A DNA stretch of 5,180 bases. Origin: Bacteriovoracaceae bacterium. Lineage in GTDB: Bacteria > Bdellovibrionota > UBA1018. The position numbers and the translations under genes are program-made. The stretch spans positions 1 through 5,180 of the forward strand of contig JAHFAB010000165.1 of assembly GCA_023250795.1 (NCBI GenBank), written 5' to 3'. Below the pieces are notes generated by a model. The model was given only the letters and a program-made list of their open reading frames with translations, did no database searches and had not been told where the DNA came from. Below, piece by piece: positions 1 through 5,180 of this stretch. Every line of letters begins with the position of its first letter. The stretch's first letter is position 1.

Positions 1-808
1 CACCCTCTAAGACATATTCGGAAATATTTTTTTCATTTAAACCACCCGAAACCTCTACACAAACTGGATTCCCATTTTTTGTAATGATTCTCAAAGCGTC
101 TTTTACTTCTTGAACGCTAAAATTATCGAGTAATAGTGCATCTACTTGAAGAGCTAATCCTTCTCTCAATTCGTCTTGATTTCGCACTTCGACTTCTATT
201 TTTAAACCGTGCGGAGATATTTCTCTCACACCCAAGACTGCATTTTTGATACCCCCTGCAGCTTTGATATGATTTTCTTTGATGAGAATGCCGCTCGATA
301 AACTTAATCGATGGCTAAATCCCCCTCCCACCTGAACTGCATAAACAGCCAAATCGCGATACTGTGGCAAAGTCTTTCGAGTAGCTGTAACGCGAGGAAT
401 TTTTCTTTGAGAGTTTTTTAATTCGGTTTTTCCCCAAGCCTTTTCGACCAAATCCACCAAAGTTCTTGTATGCGTAGCAATGCCGGACGTATAAGAAGAC
501 AGGTTTAAAAAAGCCCTTTCAAATCCTAAGATGACTTGGGCATTGCCATTCCACACAAGAAGCTTCTGCCCCGGTGAGAACCTCTCTCCATCTTTTATTT
601 TCGAATTGATTTCTAAAAAAAAATCGAAATCTTGAGAGAGCGCCGCCGCAGCTTTTACCAATCCCTCAGCAGCCCAGATCCCCTCTGATTTGGCAATCAC
701 TTCTGCCGCCACAGAACCTCGAGAGGCTTTTACACTCCCCTTTGTACTCCAATCCCATTGCCACTGATCTTCTTTGAGCCCCTGCAGGAGCAACTCTTTC
801 CAGAACAT
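1..808 (-). CDS. nadC: Nicotinate-nucleotide pyrophosphorylase (quinolinate phosphoribosyltransferase), 3' end off window
   Basis: The enzyme converts quinolinate and PRPP to nicotinate mononucleotide, CO2 and pyrophosphate in de novo NAD synthesis in the cytoplasm. I translated 269 residues from ATG at 808. The N-terminal part carries the ER-x3-LN and SGIAT motifs (E97, R98, SGIAT at 108-112). The barrel part carries ATRKTLP (142-148), GGGFSHR (161-167) with H166 and R167, LIKENH (175-180) with K177, EVEV (205-208), LLLDN (225-229) with D228, and VSGG (253-256). These match the family's phosphate- and substrate-binding residues. The usual DTRKTTPG reads ATRKTLPQ here, a variant near the active site. 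An in-frame TGA lies two codons upstream of the ATG, which fixes the start. The purine run GAGAGGG just before it is a rather close ribosome site. Family members have about 280-295 residues, so only some 15-25 are missing beyond the left edge. The secreted-protein gene lies 68 bp upstream on the same strand, so co-transcription is possible. Confidence 0.95.
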   Translation of the reverse strand, partial: MFWKELLLQGLKEDQWQWDWSTKGSVKASRGSVAAEVIAKSEGIWAAEGLVKAAAALSQDFDFFLEINSKIKDGERFSPGQKLLVWNGNAQVILGFERAFLNLSSYTSGIATHTRTLVDLVEKAWGKTELKNSQRKIPRVTATRKTLPQYRDLAVYAVQVGGGFSHRLSLSSGILIKENHIKAAGGIKNAVLGVREISPHGLKIEVEVRNQDELREGLALQVDALLLDNFSVQEVKDALRIITKNGNPVCVEVSGGLNEKNISEYVLEG

Positions 809-876
809 ACCCTCTCAGTACCACACTTACTCAATATTACATAGGCGCGACATTGGAACGCTGGATGAAGTGTTTT
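809..876. other. Short intergenic gap between the secreted-protein gene and nadC
   Basis: These 68 bases separate two minus-strand genes. I see no hairpin followed by a T-run that would end transcription between them. A TATGTAAT stretch, read on the minus strand about 30 bases before the nadC start, could be a weak -10 element, but no convincing -35 goes with it. Read-through from the upstream gene is the simpler reading. Confidence 0.4.
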
Positions 877-2475
877 TTACTTGGGAAATGGGGGTGCATC
901 AGTAGGATTGTCCTCATCTCCTATGACAGCTGATAAATTATTAGTGTCTATTGCTTCCCCAATATCTTCGTAACTCCAAGCTCTATTTCCACTAAGCCAA
1001 TCTGTAATCGCAGTAATCAATGCTACTTTTTTCCCAACTGGCACATCCATATCAGTGATCAAACCATTGGTCAAAACTTCAGTGTAGCGCCTGCCCTTTT
1101 TCAAATGAATATAAGGCGTACTGTAATAAGTATATGCGTGACAAGAATCTAGTCTAAAAATTTGATACTGATTTTCTTCATTTTCATCAAAATTATCTTC
1201 CAAATTGTTGGACAAAAACCAGGGGTCTAAATTCACTCCCTGTCCAGAATGCCCATCGTAAATGATGACAGAACTTTTATTTTTAGCATCCACATAGAGC
1301 AGTCGAAACAGAAAAGACCGTCTGTCATTGTGACCTGTTGGTGTAAACACCAACCGAACCTTCATTGTAATATTTTTAAAAATTTTCTTATAGTCAATGA
1401 TTGTAGGTAATAGCTTTATTATTTGTTTTTTCCCATTTTCGTCTTTTTTGTAACCAATAAAATCTTCTTCTCTCCAAGTATGTCCCTTGCTCTCGTAATA
1501 AGTTTGGATGTCTTCTGAAGACCATTTTTTTTCAAGAGTAAAATCCAGTTTTTTACTGTCCTGAAGCTCCCTCTTATACTCTTCGAAAGAAAGACCCCCA
1601 TCGTCTTGTTGAACATATTGCTTGTTATCATTCTTCTTTGATTTTTCTTTTACTATTGTTTCCCAAGAATTATTTTCATCATCCATTCCAACAAAAATAA
1701 CTGCTTCGACTACACCCTCTCGAACCAACTCTGGATACCTTGGGTAGCGTGGATGTAGGGTGTTTTTTTCTCGCTCTTCTTTGGTTTCTAAACGAGTGAA
1801 TTTGGCTCGAAATTTGACGTAGTCCGCGGTTTCACCTGGTTTTACTTTGGATAACTCCTTTAAAGGGCAGCCTGGAAGTTCTGGTTTCCAAAAGTAGTGA
1901 AAATAATAGTTTCCAAAATCCTCAGGAACGCAAAAATCCATACAGGGGTTAAAGGGCTCATCTTTTTTAGTCTCTGGGTTATATTTCTTGACAATCCCAC
2001 CGGTGGCCTGCCAAATTTTTCGGGGATTAATTGGAAGAGTCAGGGTGATGGTGTTTTCAAACTCTGGTCGATCTTTCAAAAGAATCGTTCCGTCATAGTG
2101 GTAGTTTGCAGACCAAATGTTCGGCTTTTTTAGGCTATAACTTGTGATCTGAACTTGGTGATCTCCCTTAGGAGCTGCCTCCCGACCTTCTTCCTGTTGG
2201 GCGCTCAATGTGCCTGATAAAAATTCAAGCTGCTTTTCGATTTCCTCACGGGCCATATTTTCTCTAATCTCTTTGGACTTAGGATTTTTTTCAGGATCTA
2301 GATCATAAAACTCAAACTCTACACTCTGATCAAATACGAGCCTTGCTTCAAAACCTTTTGGAACAAAGATCGGTAAAATTTTTGAAATATTATGTCCAGC
2401 AAAACTATTCTGAATAAAAAAAGAAAAAAACAAGAACATCTTTAGCCAAACTAATCTGCAAAAACATTCTCTCAT
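877..2475 (-). CDS. Secreted protein with a caspase/gingipain-like His-Cys dyad; function unknown
   Basis: I do not recognise a named family for this 532-residue protein. The start at 2475 is chosen because GGAGG sits nine bases upstream; an in-frame ATG at 2523 would add 16 residues and lacks such a site. Residues 1-26 form a signal peptide: Arg near the start, a core rich in Phe and Leu, and cleavage after SFA. The mature protein should be periplasmic or extracellular. The middle is charged and lysine-rich. A Cys-containing segment, NPCMDFC (176-182) followed by NYYFHYFWKPELPGCP (189-204), places C178, C182 and C203 for possible metal or disulfide bonding. Near the C-terminus, VIIYDGHSG (403-411) with H409 and FRLDSCHAY (440-448) with C445 each follow a hydrophobic strand and lie 36 residues apart. 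That is the layout of clan CD peptidases such as caspases, legumain and gingipain. Peptidase activity is inferred; a degenerate, inactive relative is possible. Confidence 0.8.
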   Translation of the reverse strand: MRECFCRLVWLKMFLFFSFFIQNSFAGHNISKILPIFVPKGFEARLVFDQSVEFEFYDLDPEKNPKSKEIRENMAREEIEKQLEFLSGTLSAQQEEGREAAPKGDHQVQITSYSLKKPNIWSANYHYDGTILLKDRPEFENTITLTLPINPRKIWQATGGIVKKYNPETKKDEPFNPCMDFCVPEDFGNYYFHYFWKPELPGCPLKELSKVKPGETADYVKFRAKFTRLETKEEREKNTLHPRYPRYPELVREGVVEAVIFVGMDDENNSWETIVKEKSKKNDNKQYVQQDDGGLSFEEYKRELQDSKKLDFTLEKKWSSEDIQTYYESKGHTWREEDFIGYKKDENGKKQIIKLLPTIIDYKKIFKNITMKVRLVFTPTGHNDRRSFLFRLLYVDAKNKSSVIIYDGHSGQGVNLDPWFLSNNLEDNFDENEENQYQIFRLDSCHAYTYYSTPYIHLKKGRRYTEVLTNGLITDMDVPVGKKVALITAITDWLSGNRAWSYEDIGEAIDTNNLSAVIGDEDNPTDAPPFPK

Positions 2476-2509
2476 AATAAGGATCCTCCACAATAAACAA
2501 TGTTTTTGC
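2458..2509 (-). promoter_or_regulatory. Inverted repeat enclosing the ribosome site and start codon of the secreted-protein gene
   Basis: GCAAAAACATT at 2458-2468 and its exact reverse complement AATGTTTTTGC at 2499-2509 flank 30 bases that contain the Shine-Dalgarno GGAGG (2485-2489, minus strand) and the ATG at 2475. In the mRNA this could form an 11-bp stem that presents the initiation region in its loop. The downstream arm lies inside codons 3-7, which gives the odd Cys-Phe-Cys in the signal peptide n-region. A role in translation or mRNA stability is inference. Confidence 0.45.
2485..2489 (-). promoter_or_regulatory. Shine-Dalgarno site that decides the start of the secreted-protein gene
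   Basis: On the minus strand this reads GGAGG, a strong match to the anti-Shine-Dalgarno core, nine bases before the ATG at 2475. It favours that ATG over the in-frame ATG at 2523 and over the one at 2439, which has only a weak purine stretch ahead of it. Confidence 0.8.
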
Positions 2510-2512
2510 CAA

Positions 2513-2548
2513 ACTATATGCATTGAGTCAAGACTATTTAACCCCCTA
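2513..2548 (-). promoter_or_regulatory. Possible promoter of the secreted-protein gene
   Basis: On the minus strand TATAGT (2518-2513) matches five of six bases of the -10 consensus. The hexamer 17 bases upstream, TTAAAT, matches the -35 consensus at only three positions. Transcription would start near 2507, so the mRNA would begin almost exactly with the first arm of the hairpin at 2458-2509. A TTGACT also lies nearby but is too close to TATAGT to pair with it. Confidence 0.35.
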
Positions 2549-2567
2549 GAGATAAGCTGCCATCACT

Positions 2568-2620
2568 ATTAGACCCCCCCTGTTTTTTGCATTGACTGTA
2601 AAAAACAGGGGGGGTCTAAT
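2568..2620. repeat. Perfect 21-bp-arm palindrome at the start of the ATPase gene
   Basis: The arms at 2568-2588 and 2600-2620 are exact reverse complements, each with a run of seven C or G next to a run of six T or A. They are separated by 11 bases (GCATTGACTGT). The right arm ends within the start codon ATG at 2619. No T-run follows on either side, so it does not look like an intrinsic terminator, and it stands between divergent genes where no terminator is needed. It could be an operator, a cruciform or RNA hairpin controlling the downstream gene, or the end of a mobile unit. No transposase is present to support the last option. Confidence 0.9.
2592..2620 (+). promoter_or_regulatory. Near-consensus sigma-70 promoter inside the palindrome
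   Basis: TTGACT (2592-2597, five of six matches to TTGACA) and TCTAAT (2615-2620, five of six matches to TATAAT) are separated by exactly 17 bases. The -35 lies in the palindrome loop; the spacer and -10 are formed by its right arm. A protein binding the palindrome would therefore block RNA polymerase, as expected for autoregulation. Transcription would begin around 2626-2628, downstream of ATG 2619 and at the second in-frame ATG at 2628, which would give a leaderless message. Confidence 0.55.
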
Positions 2621-4919
2621 GAGATATATGATTCATTTGAGAAACCGTCTTGTTTTACAAGTATTGCTAAAAAGGCTAAAATATTTTCGTGTGGTAGCCA
2701 TGCAAGGCGCTCGTCAAACTGGAAAAAGTTTTTTAGCTAGAGAGATTCTAAAAAATAAGTTTAAGAAATCAAAATACCTCACATTTGACCAACAGAGCCT
2801 TCTCGCGCATGCTAAAGACCAGACTCATACTTTTTTGAAAGATTATTCAGATTTCTCTCCACTCATCATTGATGAGGCTCAAAAAGTTCCCGAAATTTTT
2901 GATGCCATCAAATATGAAGTGGATTTGGATCAAACACCTGGAAAATACCTTCTTTTGGGATCCACTGAGTTTTCTTACCTCACCAAGATTAGAGAAGCAC
3001 TCACTGGTCGACTGGGACGAGTGAGAATTTATCCGATGAATATAAGTGAAACAATTGGCACTCATCTGAAGAAAGCCATTACGAGAGCCCAATTTGTAAA
3101 ATATCTGAATGATGGTGGAATGCCTGCTATTTTTTCAGTTCGAGACGAGCACGCAAAAACCGCTCTTTTTGAAGACTGGATACAACTGACTTGCACCAGA
3201 GACATACAGCAACTTAAGACTCTAAAACTCGATCCGGATCTCACATATCAAATATTAGCCCACTGCGCTAAACTCGAAGAACCTACGCGCGTAACTATTG
3301 CGAGAGCTTTGCATGAAGACTCTAGGCGAATCGAGACACATCTCAGAGCTCTTTGTGAAATATTTGTTCTACACCGGCTCAACCCACACCCTCTGAGTAA
3401 GGGGAAACCGATTTATCTTGTCTTGGATCCAGGAATAGCAAATTATCTGGGAGCCTCCTGGATGAAGAGACTTCATATTACTTTGTTAAACGAGCAACTT
3501 TGTAAAAATACTTATATTGATAAAAAGAAAAAACAGTTTTTTTATTATCGCTCCACAGGCAAAAACTTGCTTCATCTTATTGCAGAGGGCTTAGATGGAT
3601 CACGCGAAGTGTTTCAGCTTTTCGATAGAGAGCAGATCAAAAAAACTGATCTGGAACTCATGCGTAGCTTTATGAGTAGGAATCCAGGTTCAAAGGGCAT
3701 CTTTTTTGCCCCAGTGCTAGAGGCTAGCCCTAGAGAAAAGATCTCGATACTTCCGCTTGAGAAAATGGGAATACCAACACTGCTCTCCATTTTAACTTTT
3801 TTTGTGACTTTCTCACTCCCATGGTTTTCGCCTTTTGCCCTCTCTGCTGAAAAAGAAAGCATTGCCCCTAAATCGAAAGCCGCGCTCGCGCTACCTCCCG
3901 GACCCAATACCCCTGTCTGGAAAAGAGAAGGTAAGCTGCTCATCACTAAAGCCCCCCCTAGAATTACAAATTTAGAATGGCGAAATGAAGACGCAGTTTT
4001 ACTCGAAACTCTGCCTACTACATGGAAAGGGTTGGGGATTGAAGCCATGATCGAAGGTCGATATAGACGAACTCATTGGACACTCAGTTGTAATGGCGTC
4101 GGGATAAAAACGGGAAAAGATGGACATTTCAGGCTCAATTCTTTTTTAACCCATAAAGAAACCACTCTCCATGTCTTTGCCAAAGGCCCTAGCGGTGAAA
4201 AAGAAGAAGAGACTCTCAGGGTCTATGTCCCAGGCTGGGAGTCTTTTATTGTACTTGCCAAAAAACGCTTTCCTAAAAGAAGTGTGTTTAATTTTTATCT
4301 TGGTATCACTGGAATTTCATACTCAGAATCTCTTTTTGATATCGGAAAAAACATCGATATTCCCACTAAGTTTACTGAATATGCAAGCACAGTGAGATTC
4401 TCGTACAATTATATGCTGATTCCACCTCATTGGAACGCAGGAATCAGTGCTTATTTTACAATTGCTGCTCTACCCCAAGCCTCAAAACTGGGATTAAGAT
4501 TTCTCGGGGTAAATTTTCGTTTTGGATATCTCTTTGATCAAGTCGGTGCTTGGCAATATGGTCTCTACGGCGGTTATTACTACACATCCACTTTTGTCAT
4601 AAACTCAAGCTCTGGAAAATATGGTTTCGCTAATATGTTAGGACCTCAATTATATCCTGCATTGAGAAAAGAACTAAAAGACGGAGCTTCGATTTTTACT
4701 TATCTCAAATTTTCTCCTGTCTCTACACAGTTCAACTTTGTCACCTTTACAAGCTATGAGCTGGCAGGCGGGGCATCTTACAGTTTTCATATGGGCAATG
4801 GACACCCGCTCAATATTGGTTTGGATATCTCAAGACTGCATTTCAATGTGAGTTTCCCAACAGCGCTCTTTACTGGAAACTCCAGTACGCTCTCATTGGG
4901 AGTAGGCTACGGATTTTAA
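2619..4919 (+). CDS. AAA_14/DUF4143-type ATPase fused in frame to an outer-membrane beta-barrel protein precursor
   Basis: The frame encodes 766 residues from ATG 2619. Residues 1-140 are a P-loop ATPase: Walker A GARQTGKS (30-37), Walker B PLIIDEAQ (81-88), a sensor-like LLLGSTEFS (111-119), then RLGRVRIYP (131-139). About residues 183-382 match the DUF4143 region, with a winged-helix part around 205-255 and the YYRSTGK segment (309-315) of its nuclease-like fold. That ATPase is full length at its usual size of about 380 residues. At M383 a second protein begins without a stop: a hydrophobic signal-like segment (386-407), possible cleavage after ALSA (A410), a Pro-rich stretch, an Ig-like domain (about 475-537), and alternating beta strands to a terminal Phe (about 555-766), as in outer-membrane barrels. 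Start alternatives are ATG 2628, favoured by the promoter position, and TTG 2592. This could be a genuine fusion, a lost stop codon, or a sequencing error near 3760. Confidence 0.8.
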   Translation: MRYMIHLRNRLVLQVLLKRLKYFRVVAMQGARQTGKSFLAREILKNKFKKSKYLTFDQQSLLAHAKDQTHTFLKDYSDFSPLIIDEAQKVPEIFDAIKYEVDLDQTPGKYLLLGSTEFSYLTKIREALTGRLGRVRIYPMNISETIGTHLKKAITRAQFVKYLNDGGMPAIFSVRDEHAKTALFEDWIQLTCTRDIQQLKTLKLDPDLTYQILAHCAKLEEPTRVTIARALHEDSRRIETHLRALCEIFVLHRLNPHPLSKGKPIYLVLDPGIANYLGASWMKRLHITLLNEQLCKNTYIDKKKKQFFYYRSTGKNLLHLIAEGLDGSREVFQLFDREQIKKTDLELMRSFMSRNPGSKGIFFAPVLEASPREKISILPLEKMGIPTLLSILTFFVTFSLPWFSPFALSAEKESIAPKSKAALALPPGPNTPVWKREGKLLITKAPPRITNLEWRNEDAVLLETLPTTWKGLGIEAMIEGRYRRTHWTLSCNGVGIKTGKDGHFRLNSFLTHKETTLHVFAKGPSGEKEEETLRVYVPGWESFIVLAKKRFPKRSVFNFYLGITGISYSESLFDIGKNIDIPTKFTEYASTVRFSYNYMLIPPHWNAGISAYFTIAALPQASKLGLRFLGVNFRFGYLFDQVGAWQYGLYGGYYYTSTFVINSSSGKYGFANMLGPQLYPALRKELKDGASIFTYLKFSPVSTQFNFVTFTSYELAGGASYSFHMGNGHPLNIGLDISRLHFNVSFPTALFTGNSSTLSLGVGYGF
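3765..4919 (+). other. Outer-membrane protein moiety of the fusion, with possible independent start
   Basis: From ATG 3765 the frame reads as a complete 384-residue outer-membrane precursor: MGIPTLLSILTFFVTFSLPW opens a signal peptide, although its n-region lacks a positive charge unless the preceding Lys is included. GAGAAA directly before the ATG is at best a weak ribosome site. After the signal come a short Pro/Ala linker, a beta-rich domain with the pattern NGVGIKTGKDGHF resembling bacterial Ig-like folds, and about 210 residues of amphipathic strands rich in Tyr, Phe and Gly (such as YGLYGGYYYTSTF) ending in GVGYGF. A C-terminal Phe is typical of substrates of the BAM assembly machinery. 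The size suggests a small barrel of 8-10 strands. The ligand or role cannot be told from the sequence. Confidence 0.6.
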
Positions 4920-4959
4920 AAAATGAGGACCCCGAAAATCAGATACGATTTTGGGGCCC
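4918..4959 (-). terminator. Probable Rho-independent terminator of the right-edge minus-strand gene
   Basis: CCCC-G-AAAATC (4930-4940) pairs with GATTTTGGGG (4947-4956) around a six-base loop, with G4934 bulged and two more G-C pairs possible outside. Read on the minus strand the stem is followed by TCA and then six T (4923-4918), as expected for an intrinsic terminator. The T-run overlaps the stop codon of the convergent plus-strand gene. On the plus strand no T-run follows, so it would serve that gene poorly. Confidence 0.65.
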
Positions 4960-4988
4960 CCGAGGAGGTGGTGGGTACAGCTCTTTTG

Positions 4989-5008
4989 TTAAGCCAAAGA
5001 TGGCTTAA
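4989..5008 (-). repeat. Small perfect hairpin spanning the stop codon of the right-edge gene
   Basis: TTAAGCCA (4989-4996) and TGGCTTAA (5001-5008) are exact reverse complements around a four-base loop. The right arm contains the stop codon (TTA at 5005-5007 on the plus strand). No T-run follows on the minus strand, so it is more likely a stem at the mRNA 3' end than a terminator by itself. Confidence 0.5.
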
Positions 5009-5180
5009 GCAGCTTTTTGAGCACCTTGCTTTGTCTTATAATTCTTATAGTGCTCTAACTTTTTTTCAAAATCTGGGACAGGTTCTCCGGTTTTTTTAAT
5101 CAGACCGAATTTAAAATGTTCATAATGCTCATCGCAGAAGTTAAACCGATTAGACTCCGCTTTACATCCCCAAGAAAAGC
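5005..5180 (-). CDS. Small Cys/His-rich, probably zinc-binding protein (C-terminal 57 residues; start off window)
   Basis: The frame is open from the right edge to TAA at 5005. The visible 57 residues begin FSWGCKAESNRFNFCDEHYE, then HFKFGLIKKTGEPVPDFEKK, and end in a charged tail with QGAQKAA. Cys5, Cys15, His18 and His21 give C-x9-C-x2-H-x2-H spacing, which suggests a zinc-coordinating knuckle; a further Cys may lie just upstream out of view. There is no signal or membrane segment in the visible part, so the protein is probably cytoplasmic. I recall similar short conserved hypotheticals in Bdellovibrio-like bacteria, but I cannot name a function. It converges on the fusion gene and is followed by a stop-codon hairpin and a likely terminator. 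The lack of any stop over the visible span, the distinct Cys/His motif and the terminator placement support it as a real gene. Confidence 0.75.
   Translation of the reverse strand, partial: FSWGCKAESNRFNFCDEHYEHFKFGLIKKTGEPVPDFEKKLEHYKNYKTKQGAQKAA

Noticed and set aside
1897..2133. A 78-codon plus-strand frame inside the secreted-protein gene
   Set aside because: It is antisense to a gene with a signal peptide and motifs, and its own translation shows nothing coherent.
2519..2595. Direct repeat TGCATTGA at 2519-2526 and 2588-2595
   Set aside because: Eight bases in AT-rich intergenic DNA can recur by chance, and the flanking sequence does not match further.
2568..2620. The palindrome as an intrinsic terminator
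   Set aside because: No T-run follows it in either direction, and it lies between divergent gene starts where no transcript ends.
3614..4048. A 144-codon open frame on the minus strand, opposite the fusion gene
   Set aside because: It lies wholly antisense to well-supported coding sequence, has no recognisable motif and no ribosome site, and spans the ATPase-barrel junction only by chance.
4871..4887. TACTGGA/TCCAGTA inverted repeat near the end of the fusion gene
   Set aside because: It is only 7 bp, lies inside barrel coding sequence, has no T-run after it, and is explained by codons for Thr-Gly-Asn-Ser-Ser.
2568..4919. Insertion sequence with the palindrome as terminal repeat
   Set aside because: No transposase or integrase is encoded, no second copy of the arms occurs in the window, and no clear target-site duplication was found.

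Overview
The window looks like a chromosomal segment of a moderately AT-rich Gram-negative bacterium. Two exported proteins (one ending as an outer-membrane beta-barrel), the NadC variant and the small Cys/His protein at the right edge remind me of the Bdellovibrionota and related former Deltaproteobacteria. That placement comes from memory of protein style, not from a marker gene or a search.

Layout, left to right. Positions 1-808 (minus) hold nadC, quinolinate phosphoribosyltransferase, cut off by the left edge before its C-terminus. A 68-bp gap separates it from a minus-strand gene (877-2475) for a secreted 532-residue protein. Near its C-terminus that protein has a His-Ser-Gly / Asp-Ser-Cys pair resembling the catalytic dyad of clan CD (caspase/gingipain-type) cysteine peptidases. 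Next comes a short divergent intergenic region (2476-2618) with signals for both directions, including a perfect 21-bp-arm palindrome that contains a near-consensus sigma-70 promoter and runs into the start of the plus-strand gene.

That plus-strand gene (2619-4919) is the most unusual item. It is one uninterrupted frame in which a complete AAA_14/DUF4143-type ATPase (about 380 residues) is followed, with no linker, by what looks like a whole outer-membrane protein precursor: signal peptide, Ig-like periplasmic domain, and a barrel ending in Phe. Downstream, a converging minus-strand gene (from 5005 off the right edge) encodes the C-terminal 57 residues of a small Cys/His-rich, probably zinc-binding protein. 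A hairpin at its stop codon and a probable terminator lie between the two convergent genes.

The genes do not form an obvious pathway. nadC is housekeeping (NAD synthesis) and may be co-transcribed with the secreted protein. The ATPase with its palindrome looks like an independent accessory unit placed directly against a surface-protein gene.
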